Positions 15,660 through 23,972 of a stretch of 64,000 nucleotides of DNA are shown one piece after another. The stretch lies in assembly GCA_934446355.1 (NCBI GenBank), contig CAKSEC010000002.1, positions 1 to 64,000 of the forward strand. Direction: 5' to 3'. The notes beneath the pieces were generated by a model. It did not search any database and had not been told where the DNA came from. It saw nothing but the letters and a program-made list of their open reading frames with translations. Source of the stretch: an uncultured Oscillospiraceae bacterium (GTDB taxonomy: Bacteria; Bacillota; Clostridia; Oscillospirales; Ruminococcaceae). The position numbers and the translations under genes were made by a program. Positions within the stretch are counted from its first letter, which is position 1. The number at the start of each line of letters is the position of its first letter.

Positions 15660-17954
15660 GTTTTTTTCCTCCTTGTGCTTGTTGTGATGTTTTATTTTTC
15701 TGTCATGCGCCGGACTGTGTACCTTAACGAAATTCAGGCGCAGTGCATTTGTCACTACGCAGAAGCTCGACAGGCTCATTGCCGCCGCACCGAACATCGG
15801 GTCAAGACTCCAGCCGGTCAGGTTCACGAAAACTCCCGCCGCCAGAGGTATGCCTATAATATTGTAGATAAACGCCCAGAACAGATTCTCCTTGATGTTC
15901 CTCAGAGAAGCACGGCTGAGCCTTATCGCCGCAGGAACGTCCGTCAGGCGGCTGTTCATCAGCACTACGTCTGCGGCGTCTATTGCGATATCTGTGCCTG
16001 CGCCTATCGCAATGCCTATATCAGCCCTTGTGAGCGCAGGTGCGTCGTTTATGCCGTCGCCGACCATCGCAGTCATGCCCTGCTCTTTGAGTGAGCGTAT
16101 GACGGCTTCCTTTCCGTCGGGGAGAACTCCGGCTATTACCTCGTCAACGCCCGCCTGTGCCCCTATAGCCCTTGCCGTGCGCTCGTTGTCGCCGGTCAGC
16201 ATTACCACACGTATGCCCATGCCCTGAAGCTGCTTTATCGCTTCGTGGCTTTCAGGCTTGATGGTGTCCGCTACGGCAATGATACCGAGCATTCTGCCGC
16301 CTAGTGAGAAGCACAGCGGGGTCTTTCCCTTGCCAGACAGCCGTTCAGCCTCGGTCAGAAGCTGCTGCGGTATGCCGCTTTCCTCGGATATGAACTTTAC
16401 GCTTCCGCCGGTCAGCCGCTCGCCGTTCCATACCGCAGAAAGACCGTTGCCGGGGAGCGCGGCGAAATCCGCCGTGTCCTGCGGGGCTATGCCCTCGTTG
16501 CTGCAGTATTCCATGACCGCAGCCGCAAGCGGGTGTTCGCTCTTAGATTCAAGCGAGCAGGCGGCGGTCAGAAGCTCTGTGCGCTCTACTCCCTCAGCCG
16601 TCAGAATATCGGTGACTGCAGGCTCGCCCTTGGTGATAGTACCCGTCTTGTCAAGCGCAGCAATGCTTATTTTGCCGGTCTGTTCGAGCGCTTCGGCTGT
16701 CTTGAAGAGAATGCCGTTCTTTGCGCCCATTCCGCTTCCGACCATTATTGCCACGGGAGTAGCAAGACCCAGTGCGCACGGGCAGCTTATAACTAGCACC
16801 GTGACGCCCCTCGCCAGCGCATAGCCTACAGTCTGACCGCACAGCAGCCATACTGCGGCAGTCACCAGCGCAATGCCTATGACGACCGGCACGAATACTC
16901 CGGACACCTTGTCCGCAAGCTTTGCGATAGGGGCTTTTGTGGCAGCGGCGTCGCTCACCATGCGGATTATTCTTGACAGTGCGGTATCGCCGCCCACACG
17001 GTCGGCTCTGCATTTCATATAGCCGGAAAGGTTGATGGTCGCTGCGGACACCTTTTCACCGGGGGCTTTGTCCACTGGTATGCTTTCGCCGGTCAGGGCG
17101 GATTCGTTGACTGCGCTTATACCGTCCAGCACCGTGCCGTCAGCCGGAATGCTCTCGCCGGGGCGTACTGCGAACACGTCGCCGACATTCAGCTGCTCAA
17201 TTGGTATCTGCAGTTCAGCGCCGTCACGTATAACGCAGGCGGAGGTAGGGGCTAGCTTCATCAGCGAGTTGAGTGCGTCGGTGGTCTTGCCCTTTGAGCG
17301 AGTTTCGAGAAGCTTTCCGACTGTGATGAGGGTCAGTATCATTGCGGCGGATTCAAAGTAGAACTCGTCCATATACGCCATGGCTGCGTGTGCGCCGCCG
17401 TGAAGCTGTGCGTCAGTCATCATGAACAGTGCGGCGGTGCTGTAGCCGAACGCCGCCGAAGCGCCCAGCGCAACGAGCGTGTCCATATTCGGCGAGCCCT
17501 TGAACAGCGCCCTGAAGCCGCTTATAAAGAACCGCTGATTTATCACCATGACAGCCGCAGTCAGCAGAAGCTGAATAAGCCCCATTGCCACGTGATTCCC
17601 CTCAAGGAACGCCGGCAGCGGGAAGCCCCACATCATGTGACCCATCGAGAAGTACATCAGCACCAGCAGGAATATCAGCGAAGCGATAAGGCGGTGCTTC
17701 ATCTGCCTGAACGCCACTGCTCCCGCGCTGCTTTCGGACGGCGCAGCGGGCTTCTCGCCCTTGACCGAAGCCCCATAGCCCGCCGCAGTGACCGCCGAGA
17801 TTATGTCGCTGTCAGAGGCGCTGCCCTCTACTCCCATTGAATTAGTGAGCAGATTTACCGAGCAGGAGGTCACTCCCTGCACCTTTGATACTGCCTTTTC
17901 CACTCTTGCGCTGCAGGCAGCACAGGTCATGCCTGTTACGTCAAATTGCCTCAT
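15450..17954 (-). CDS. copA: Copper-exporting P1B-type ATPase fused to a C-terminal CopZ-like domain
   Basis: An 834-residue copper P-type ATPase. Residues 1-70 form a heavy-metal-binding domain with GMTCAACSARV. The membrane metal site is CPCALGLATPV, the phosphorylation site DKTGTITKGEP, and GDGINDAPAL lies in the hinge. The ATPase ends near ALRLNFVKVHSP. A basic linker then leads straight into a second metal-binding domain (residues 766-834, GMMCGHCEAAV). A C-terminal HMA domain is unusual; the linker DNA contains a ribosome site for the last 69 codons (see separate entry). The enzyme pumps Cu(I) out of the cell. It lies 13 bases after csoR in the same transcript. Confidence 0.95.
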   Translation of the reverse strand: MRQFDVTGMTCAACSARVEKAVSKVQGVTSCSVNLLTNSMGVEGSASDSDIISAVTAAGYGASVKGEKPAAPSESSAGAVAFRQMKHRLIASLIFLLVLMYFSMGHMMWGFPLPAFLEGNHVAMGLIQLLLTAAVMVINQRFFISGFRALFKGSPNMDTLVALGASAAFGYSTAALFMMTDAQLHGGAHAAMAYMDEFYFESAAMILTLITVGKLLETRSKGKTTDALNSLMKLAPTSACVIRDGAELQIPIEQLNVGDVFAVRPGESIPADGTVLDGISAVNESALTGESIPVDKAPGEKVSAATINLSGYMKCRADRVGGDTALSRIIRMVSDAAATKAPIAKLADKVSGVFVPVVIGIALVTAAVWLLCGQTVGYALARGVTVLVISCPCALGLATPVAIMVGSGMGAKNGILFKTAEALEQTGKISIAALDKTGTITKGEPAVTDILTAEGVERTELLTAACSLESKSEHPLAAAVMEYCSNEGIAPQDTADFAALPGNGLSAVWNGERLTGGSVKFISEESGIPQQLLTEAERLSGKGKTPLCFSLGGRMLGIIAVADTIKPESHEAIKQLQGMGIRVVMLTGDNERTARAIGAQAGVDEVIAGVLPDGKEAVIRSLKEQGMTAMVGDGINDAPALTRADIGIAIGAGTDIAIDAADVVLMNSRLTDVPAAIRLSRASLRNIKENLFWAFIYNIIGIPLAAGVFVNLTGWSLDPMFGAAAMSLSSFCVVTNALRLNFVKVHSPAHDRKIKHHNKHKEEKNMTVTMKIEGMMCGHCEAAVKKALEAVSGVSSAEVSHEKGTAVVSLSAEVSHDVLKKAVEDKDYTVTDIS

Positions 17955-17967
17955 TTCTTTGTCCTTT

Positions 17968-18291
17968 CTATTTCATGAGCCTGCGCAGCGTGTCGAGAAG
18001 TTCATCGACCACATCGTCGTTGCCCTCACGAATGTTCTGCGCCACGCAGCTTTTTATATGGCTCGACAGAAGCTCCCTGTTGAACGAATCCAGCGCAGCG
18101 CCCGCAGCGGCGGACTGAGTGAGGATATCCGTGCAGTAAGCGTTGTTGTCCAGCATTTTTTCTATTCCCCGAAGCTGCCCCTGTATCCGCTTTATGCGGT
18201 TCATCAGCGAGCGAAATTCCTCAGGCGAGCGTTCCTTGGTCTTTTTGCAGTGCTGACATTTGCAGCATTCGGTATGCTTGTTTTCTTCCAT
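17968..18291 (-). CDS. csoR: Copper-sensing transcriptional repressor CsoR
   Basis: A 107-residue all-helical repressor of the CsoR/RcnR family. The Cu(I) ligands of CsoR are in place: Cys in NAYCTDIL, then His and Cys in HIKSC (pattern C-H-C). The N-terminus carries extra Cys/His residues (ECCKCQHCKK) that may also bind metal. RNRIKRIQGQLRGIEKML matches the family core. It starts after GGGAGGG and precedes copA. Copper binding should release it from the operator in its own promoter. Confidence 0.93.
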   Translation of the reverse strand: MEENKHTECCKCQHCKKTKERSPEEFRSLMNRIKRIQGQLRGIEKMLDNNAYCTDILTQSAAAGAALDSFNRELLSSHIKSCVAQNIREGNDDVVDELLDTLRRLMK

Positions 18292-18323
18292 CTTGTTTCC
18301 CTCCCGCTGTTCGGATTGATTAC

Positions 18324-18352
18324 ATTATATACCCCCACGGGGTATTTGTCAA
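18324..18352 (-). promoter_or_regulatory. csoR-copA promoter with embedded CsoR operator
   Basis: On the minus strand TTGACA (18352-18347) and TATAAT (18329-18324) are 17 bases apart. The spacer is filled by the near-palindrome ATACCCC-N3-GGGGTAT (18329-18345), the G/C-tract arrangement of known CsoR operators. Repressor binding would cover the promoter, giving copper-inducible autoregulation. Confidence 0.85.
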
Positions 18353-18369
18353 GAGGTAAAATAAGATGG

Positions 18370-18398
18370 TTGACAAAGGGCGTGATTTTGGCTATAAT
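18370..18398 (+). promoter_or_regulatory. Promoter of the D,D-carboxypeptidase gene
   Basis: Consensus TTGACA, 17-base spacer, TATAAT. It is divergent from the csoR promoter, whose -35 box lies 18 bases away. Confidence 0.85.
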
Positions 18399-18504
18399 AA
18401 TTGAAGATACGCTAATATTTTTATCAGGAAAGGCAAAAATAATGCAACCTTTTTGTTAAATCAGAGGTTATAATATACAGAGAAGAAACCCACAGGAGGC
18501 AGTT

Positions 18505-19512
18505 ATGAAAAAAACGATAAAGCATTTGGCGGCGGTATTTACCGCCATATCCACGGCATTTGCCCTGATGTTCGCATTTATTCCGTCCTATCAGACGGCG
18601 GAAGCGGCAACCGCAAAGGTATTGTTCCAGAGCGGCGTTAAAAAGGTAGTGGGGAAGTACGTTATTTCCTCTGACAGAGAGCTTCCCGCCGGTGCAACGC
18701 TCAACGTCAGGAGCGGCGCACAGCTTTACATAAAGAAGGGCGCAACTCTTACCATCAACGGAAAGCTGAATATTTTCGACGGCGGCAAAGTGTTCGTACA
18801 GGGAAATGTTGTCACCGGTGATGGCTCACGCATATCCGACAGCGGCAGGCTGAAGATACAGGCAAGCGGTAAGCTGTCGCTGGGCGGCACGCTTCTGGTG
18901 AACAAGAGCGGCACAGTGACGGGGCAGGGCACTCTTGAGGTGCTGAACAGCTTCTATGATATTGACTGCCGCGGCAGCGTAACGGCTAAGATAAAGGCGC
19001 CTGCGCCTGTCGAAAAGGACGGTCTGACCACTGTCGGCGATATTCTGATAGTCAACAGGCAGTTCAGCGTGCCTGAGGACTACGGCGACGGTCTTGACGA
19101 AGCAACATACAATGCGTATCTGACCATGCGTGAGGAATCAGGCTATGATATGTCGATAGTGAGCGGCTTCCGCTCCTATGAGAAGCAGAAGAACACGTTC
19201 GCATACTGGGCTGCAAAGGACGGCTATGAGCAGGCGGACAGATATTCCGCACAGCCGGGTCACTCCGAGCACCAGACGGGTCTAGCTATGGACATTTCCT
19301 CGCTATCTCAGAGTTACGGCGAAACCGCAGAGGGCAAGTGGCTCGCAGCGCATTGCTGGGAATACGGCTTCCTGCTGAGATACCCCCAGAACAGCGAACA
19401 CATCACCGGCTACATCTATGAGCCGTGGCACGTGCGCTACCTCGGTGAGAGCACCGCAAAGCTGGTACACGACAGCGGGCTTACTCTGGAAGAATTTCTC
19501 GGCGTATATTAA
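18505..19512 (+). CDS. Secreted M15 (VanY-type) D-alanyl-D-alanine carboxypeptidase
   Basis: A 335-residue secreted enzyme. A signal peptide ends at about AEAA (residue 34). Residues 40-165 form a glycine-rich, repeat-like region (GAQLYIKKGATLTINGKLNIF and similar), probably a small beta-helix. The catalytic VanY domain covers about 175-335: SGFRSYEKQ, the zinc motif SEHQTGLAMDIS with its His and Asp, and EPWHVRYLG with the second His. It should trim D-Ala from peptidoglycan stem peptides. AGGAGG precedes the ATG. It stands alone, so a link to glycopeptide resistance is not supported. Confidence 0.9.
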   Translation: MKKTIKHLAAVFTAISTAFALMFAFIPSYQTAEAATAKVLFQSGVKKVVGKYVISSDRELPAGATLNVRSGAQLYIKKGATLTINGKLNIFDGGKVFVQGNVVTGDGSRISDSGRLKIQASGKLSLGGTLLVNKSGTVTGQGTLEVLNSFYDIDCRGSVTAKIKAPAPVEKDGLTTVGDILIVNRQFSVPEDYGDGLDEATYNAYLTMREESGYDMSIVSGFRSYEKQKNTFAYWAAKDGYEQADRYSAQPGHSEHQTGLAMDISSLSQSYGETAEGKWLAAHCWEYGFLLRYPQNSEHITGYIYEPWHVRYLGESTAKLVHDSGLTLEEFLGVY

Positions 19513-19526
19513 GGCAATCCAATAAA

Positions 19527-19567
19527 ATACCGCACCACAGCGGCTCATGCCATTGTGGTGCGGTATC
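19527..19567. terminator. Bidirectional terminator
   Basis: ATACCGCACCACA pairs perfectly with TGTGGTGCGGTAT over a loop of about 14 bases, between convergent genes. The T-rich flank lies on the minus-strand side. Confidence 0.8.
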
Positions 19568-19584
19568 GTTATCAGGAGAACGTT

Positions 19585-20613
19585 TCAGGCGGTCGGGTCA
19601 AATCCGGCAGTCGAAAATTCCGTTCCGGTGGTGAACGAGAACAGATAATCGCAGCTGCCCTGCGCCATCTGCACTGTTATGCAGCATACTCCGGAAAGCT
19701 CCTCGGCGGGCATTGTCAGCGTATCGCCGGAATAATCAAGGCTTATCTGCTCGTCCTCGGCTGTGTAATATTTGGCTGAGAGTATAGAACCGCCATCCGG
19801 CAGGGAAATACGCATCTTTTCGTTCGGCAGGCAGGACAGGTCGGGCTTTACGCTGCCGCCCGTATACAGCTGCCACGGCGACGGCATATCGGTCGTTACT
19901 GTGGCTGCTTCGCCGTTCAGCGTGACTGTCCATGAATAGCCGCCCCTTGTCATCGTGAAGCCTATCTCGCCGGAATACACCATCAGCGACGGCGGTTCTT
20001 CAGTGCCACTCATGCTGTGCGTCACTGAGAAGTAGTAGGCGGCGGTGCCCTGCTCAAAGCTGAGCGATACTTCGGCAACTCCGTCGGCTATGCCGTCGGG
20101 GAAGCTAACGACGCCGTCCGAGGTGTATTCAAGCGCTGTGCTGTCCGAGCCGTCGAGCGGGTAAAACTGCACGCCGGTTATTACTGCACCGCCTGACAGT
20201 ATTATTTTAGGCTCGTTTTCAGCGACAAGGTCAAGGTCGACCACCGCCCTGATAAGCCCCTCTTTCGCCGATTCGACAGGACCTGTCACGCTTGTGGTGG
20301 TTATATTGCCGTCTACCTCCCATGTGCTGCTGCCGAGGGTCATTGCGGCGGCGGTCGCAAGACCTCCTCCGCTGTATGTCACCATCATCTGCGGCGGCTC
20401 GGTCAGCGGCTGCGGTTCTTCCTTTGTGACGAAAGCCAGTGCAATGTCAGAATCTACCGGAGCTATTTCGGTTTGGTTATATCTGTCGTCGGATACTTCG
20501 GCTTCGGGGCTGCTTCCCGCACCCGCCGAGGACGTGCCGCTGTTCTGCGCAGCGCAGCCTGTCAGAGCCATTACGCCGGCTGCGAATACCATTATGGCAT
20601 AGTATTTTTTCAT
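19585..20613 (-). CDS. Lipoprotein of unknown function with an internal duplication
   Basis: A 342-residue lipoprotein. The ATG at 20613 follows AAGGAGG and the signal YYAIMVFAAGVMALTGC ends in a clear lipobox (Cys near residue 19). A Ser/Ala/Gly linker follows. The rest seems to be two related segments of roughly 110 residues, each starting around a GG..W.V..NG pattern (SSTWEVDGN; GYSWTVTLNG) and ending with a YY/YLFSVT/SFTT strand after a run such as GVAEVSLSFEQGTAAYYFSV and GVCCITVQMAQGSCDYLFSF. Beta-rich, no enzyme motif seen. I do not recognise the family. Confidence 0.8.
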   Translation of the reverse strand: MKKYYAIMVFAAGVMALTGCAAQNSGTSSAGAGSSPEAEVSDDRYNQTEIAPVDSDIALAFVTKEEPQPLTEPPQMMVTYSGGGLATAAAMTLGSSTWEVDGNITTTSVTGPVESAKEGLIRAVVDLDLVAENEPKIILSGGAVITGVQFYPLDGSDSTALEYTSDGVVSFPDGIADGVAEVSLSFEQGTAAYYFSVTHSMSGTEEPPSLMVYSGEIGFTMTRGGYSWTVTLNGEAATVTTDMPSPWQLYTGGSVKPDLSCLPNEKMRISLPDGGSILSAKYYTAEDEQISLDYSGDTLTMPAEELSGVCCITVQMAQGSCDYLFSFTTGTEFSTAGFDPTA

Positions 20614-20749
20614 AGTCGGTTCCTCCTTATCACGGACGCGGCAGTATCGCCGTTCCGGCTGTTTCGTAAGTAACACCGGACACGAACGGAAAAGGTTGCA
20701 AAAAGACTGACGAAGATTTTTGAATAACTTAACAGAAAGGTATATCATA

Positions 20750-21421
20750 ATGACAACACAGGATATAAGGCAGCGGCTTTTCGCCCTGCAGGACGAGAAA
20801 TTCAGGGACTTCCACAGCAGGCTTATTCCGACAGTACCGCCCGACAGCATTATCGGCGTGCGCACCCCTGAACTGCGCAAGCTCGCAAAGGAGGTCGGCA
20901 CAGAGCCCGCCTTTCTGTCGGACCTGCCGCATAAATATTATGACGAAAACCAGCTTCATGCGCTCATTATATCCGGCATGAAGGACTTTGACGAATGCAC
21001 GGCTCGGCTGGAGGAATTTCTGCCGTTTGTGGACAACTGGGCTACCTGCGACCAGATGTCGGTGAAGATATTCAAAAAGCACACGCAGCAGCTTCTGCCG
21101 TTTGTGAAAAAGTGGCTTGATTCGGGGCATACTTATACAGTAAGATATGGCGTAGGCTGCCTGATGAATTATTATCTGGACAGCGAGTTTTCGCCGGAAT
21201 ACATGGAGATCGTCGCTAATATACGAAGCAACGAATATTACATCAACATGATGATAGCGTGGTATTTTGCAACTGCGCTTGCCAAGCAGTATTCCGAGGC
21301 GATGAAATACATCAATCAGCACAGGCTCAACGACTGGACGCACCGCAAGGCTATACAGAAAGCTATTGAAAGCTGCCGCATAACCGACGAGCAGAAAAAA
21401 TACCTCAGAACGCTGAAATAG
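20750..21421 (+). CDS. AlkD-like DNA alkylation repair protein
   Basis: A 223-residue all-helical protein of the DNA alkylation repair (HEAT-like, AlkC/AlkD) family. The ATG at 20750 has GAAAGG ahead; an upstream ATG at 20720 has none. Diagnostic text: GVRTPELRKLAKEV near residue 30, FVDNWATCDQMSVKIFKKH near 92, SGHTYTVRYGVGCLMNYYL near 125, and the C-terminal DWTHRKAIQKAIES. These proteins excise alkylated bases such as 3- and 7-methylpurines. Single gene, divergent from the lipoprotein. Confidence 0.9.
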   Translation: MTTQDIRQRLFALQDEKFRDFHSRLIPTVPPDSIIGVRTPELRKLAKEVGTEPAFLSDLPHKYYDENQLHALIISGMKDFDECTARLEEFLPFVDNWATCDQMSVKIFKKHTQQLLPFVKKWLDSGHTYTVRYGVGCLMNYYLDSEFSPEYMEIVANIRSNEYYINMMIAWYFATALAKQYSEAMKYINQHRLNDWTHRKAIQKAIESCRITDEQKKYLRTLK

Positions 21422-21423
21422 GC

Positions 21424-21452
21424 TTGACAAATGCACTGATATGGTGTATAAT
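21424..21452 (+). promoter_or_regulatory. Promoter of the flavodiiron protein gene
   Basis: TTGACA and TATAAT with a 17-base spacer, starting right after the AlkD-like stop codon. Confidence 0.85.
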
Positions 21453-21497
21453 GAAGAAAATCAGAAATGATTATCACTTTTGACCGGAGGAAACAAC

Positions 21498-22646
21498 ATG
21501 ACAATCTCAAACGACATCAGGTATATCGGAGTAAACGACCATTCAGTGGACCTTTTCGAGGGACAGTACAAAGTCCCGAACGGAATGTCCTATAATTCCT
21601 ACGTCATAATGGACGAAAAAATCGCAGTAATGGACACCGTTGACGCAAATTTCGGCGGCGAATGGCTCGCAAATCTCGAAAAGGAACTTTACGGCGTTCA
21701 GCCTGATATACTCGTGGTACATCACATGGAGCCTGACCACTCCGCTAATATCGCACTGTTTGCCGAGAAATACCCGAACGCAAAGATCCTTGCTTCAAAG
21801 CAGGCGTTCGTGATGATGAAGCAGTTCTTCGGCGACGATTATGCGGAAAGGCAGATAGTTGCGGGCGAGGGCTTTACGCTTGAACTGGGACGTCATACGC
21901 TGAAATTCATCGCTGCGCCTATGGTGCACTGGCCGGAGGTGCTGATGTCCTACGACTGCACGGACAAGGTGCTGTTTTCGGCGGACGGCTTCGGCAAATT
22001 CGGCGCACTTGACGTCGAGGACGAATGGGACTGTGAGGCAAGGCGTTACTATATCGGTATAGTAGGGAAGTACGGCGCACAGGTGCAGGCGGTGCTGAAA
22101 AAGGCTTCTGCGCTCGATATCGAAGTAATCTGTCCGCTGCACGGTCCGGTGCTCAGCAGCGATCTGGCGCATTACCTCAGGCTGTATGATATCTGGTCAA
22201 GCTACGGCGTGGAGAGCGCAGGCACTGTTATCGCTTATGCCAGCGTATACGGAAATACGAAGAAAGCCGCTGATATCCTTGCAGAAAAGCTTTTCGCAAG
22301 GGGAACAAAGGTAGTTATGCACGACCTCGCGCGTGACGATATGGCAGAGTGCGTTGAGGACGCATTCAGATACGGAAATCTGGTGCTTGCATCGCCTACC
22401 TACAATGCAGATGTGTTCCCGTTCATGAAAGAGTTCATCAACCACCTTACCGAGAGAAACTACCAGAAGCGCAGGGTCGGCTTCATCGAAAACGGTTCGT
22501 GGGCGCCTATGGCGGCAAAGGTAATGAGGGGTATGCTCGAAAAGTGCAAGGAACTGACTTTCGCAGATACGACGGTAACTGTGCGCTCTGCAGTGAATGC
22601 TGACAGCACGGCGCAGATAGAGAGCCTTGCCGTGGAAATGGCGTAA
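21498..22646 (+). CDS. fprA: A-type flavodiiron protein (oxygen/NO reductase)
   Basis: A 382-residue FprA-family protein that reduces O2 to water or NO to N2O in anaerobes. ATG 21498 has CGGAGG ahead. The metallo-beta-lactamase-like domain (1-245) holds the diiron ligands: HHMEPDHSANI (His-x-Glu-x-Asp-His), MVHWPEV, SADGFG and CPLHGPV. The flavodoxin domain (about 250-382) begins IAYASVYGNTKKAADIL and binds FMN. There is no C-terminal rubredoxin domain, so it depends on a separate electron donor not seen here. Confidence 0.93.
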   Translation: MTISNDIRYIGVNDHSVDLFEGQYKVPNGMSYNSYVIMDEKIAVMDTVDANFGGEWLANLEKELYGVQPDILVVHHMEPDHSANIALFAEKYPNAKILASKQAFVMMKQFFGDDYAERQIVAGEGFTLELGRHTLKFIAAPMVHWPEVLMSYDCTDKVLFSADGFGKFGALDVEDEWDCEARRYYIGIVGKYGAQVQAVLKKASALDIEVICPLHGPVLSSDLAHYLRLYDIWSSYGVESAGTVIAYASVYGNTKKAADILAEKLFARGTKVVMHDLARDDMAECVEDAFRYGNLVLASPTYNADVFPFMKEFINHLTERNYQKRRVGFIENGSWAPMAAKVMRGMLEKCKELTFADTTVTVRSAVNADSTAQIESLAVEMA

Positions 22647-22650
22647 ATAA

Positions 22651-22679
22651 TAGCGGGGCTATGTTTCATAGCCCCGCTA
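22651..22679. terminator. Bidirectional terminator between fprA and the AraC regulator
   Basis: TAGCGGGGCTATG pairs with CATAGCCCCGCTA across a three-base loop between convergent genes. Confidence 0.8.
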
Positions 22680-22686
22680 ATTTATA

Positions 22687-23646
22687 TCAATAGTCTGTCC
22701 GTGTGGTCCTATACTGCTTAGGCGTCATTCCTGTCTGCGAGCGGAACAGCTTGCAGAAATATGCGGAACTGCTGAAGCCGCATTCCAGCGCAACCGCTTC
22801 AACGGTCATGTTGGTATCCCGCAGAAGCTGCATGGCGCGCTCCACACGGTATTTCAGCAGGTAGCTTACCGGAGATGTGTGCAGGTAACTCTGGAAGCAC
22901 CTTGAAGCCTCGCTGCGGCTTATGCTGGCGGAAGTGGCAATGCTCTGCAGGGTCACGTCGTCGGCGTAGTGCTCCTGAATATAGCCAATCATCTTCTGCA
23001 TTCTTATCTGTAAGATATGCTCGTTCTTTATCGAGGGAGTCAGTTCAAGTTCATCACGGTGGGCGTATAGTATCGTCCATATCCTGCTTATTGCGCACTG
23101 AACACGTATCTCGAAGCATTCACGCTCGCCCGGCTGATTGTGATACTCCAGTTCAGGAGTTTCGCCGTAGTCGCCGACCTCGCCGTATGCCTGCAGCATG
23201 GCGAAAATTCCGTCCAGTATCTCAAGTATTTCGTTGCCCCATTCCTTTTCTCCGTCGAAAAGGATATACGGTATCCTCGGATTGAATGTTATCGGCATGA
23301 TATACTGCATATTTATCACGCTGTTCACCGGTGCGATAAGTTCCGGCTGGAACACCACGTTCGGGCAGCAGCAGGGGTCGCCCTCCTCACGGTCGTAGCT
23401 GTGGAGCGTGTTTGCGTTCATGAATATGCCCTGTCCGGCGTGGAGCGTCATTATCGTGTTGCTTGCCCTTATACGAACGCTGCCGCTGTGCACCACGAAA
23501 AATTCAAGATTGGGGTGCCAGTGCATGGGGACGTTATTGTTGGGCAAATGCAGCGAATTTACATAGTATTGTATAGGGAAGTCAGCCTTTCCGTGCTGAA
23601 TAAGTTCCTGAAAGTTTTCTTTGAGCGGCATACGAAATTCGTCCAT
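22687..23646 (-). CDS. AraC family transcriptional regulator with N-terminal cupin domain
   Basis: A 319-residue regulator. The N-terminal part (20-110) is a cupin-like sensor (MHWHPNLEFFVVHSGSVRIRA, GIFMNANTLHSYD). The C-terminal AraC-type double HTH (215-315) has LQSIATSASISRSEASRCFQ and the signature VEAVALECGFSSSAYFCKLFRSQTGMTPKQYR. The ATG follows CAGGAGGTG. It is divergent from two tandem sugar-type SBP genes, and two direct repeats in the shared intergenic region look like its binding sites, so it most likely controls them in response to a sugar. Confidence 0.92.
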   Translation of the reverse strand: MDEFRMPLKENFQELIQHGKADFPIQYYVNSLHLPNNNVPMHWHPNLEFFVVHSGSVRIRASNTIMTLHAGQGIFMNANTLHSYDREEGDPCCCPNVVFQPELIAPVNSVINMQYIMPITFNPRIPYILFDGEKEWGNEILEILDGIFAMLQAYGEVGDYGETPELEYHNQPGERECFEIRVQCAISRIWTILYAHRDELELTPSIKNEHILQIRMQKMIGYIQEHYADDVTLQSIATSASISRSEASRCFQSYLHTSPVSYLLKYRVERAMQLLRDTNMTVEAVALECGFSSSAYFCKLFRSQTGMTPKQYRTTRTDY

Positions 23647-23680
23647 TCGCTCACCTCCTGATAAAAATTAAAAACCCTTT

Positions 23681-23710
23681 GGGAATATTATAATATAAAT
23701 CGGGAATATT
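23681..23710. promoter_or_regulatory. Paired direct repeats, probable AraC-regulator operator
   Basis: GGGAATATT occurs at 23681-23689 and 23702-23710, 21 bases apart, two helical turns, as expected for an AraC-type dimer. The repeats overlap the -10 and -35 region of the regulator's own promoter and end six bases before the -35 of the divergent SBP promoter. Confidence 0.75.
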
Positions 23711-23715
23711 GTCAA
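23687..23715 (-). promoter_or_regulatory. Promoter of the AraC regulator
   Basis: Minus strand TTGACA (23715-23710), 17-base spacer, TATAAT (23692-23687). Confidence 0.8.
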
Positions 23716-23744
23716 TTGTTCATTTTGATTATAGAGAATATAAT
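23716..23744 (+). promoter_or_regulatory. Probable activated promoter of the first orphan SBP gene
   Basis: TTGTTC and TATAAT with a 17-base spacer. The weak -35 next to the GGGAATATT repeats fits a promoter that needs an activator. The leader to ATG 23973 is about 220 bases. Confidence 0.65.
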
Positions 23745-23972
23745 AATAATATACAGATTTGGTGAAATAAATTGTGCATATTGTCCAAAGATAACGATTA
23801 CATATTGGCAAGAACGACTAACGTAATTTAAGTAAATTCCTGCTTGGGATGGCTGCAAACCGCTCTGCTATGCGGAATGTACGACATCAGGGTTTTGTTG
23901 GGCAAAAACGGCTATTTCACTGAAAAAAATGCACAAAGAAAAACGTTGCTCTGGGAAAAAAAGGAGAAGAAA

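Noticed and set aside
15450..17954. Programmed frameshift in copA as in E. coli CopA(Z)
   Set aside because: CopA and the C-terminal domain are in the same continuous frame; internal initiation is the better explanation.
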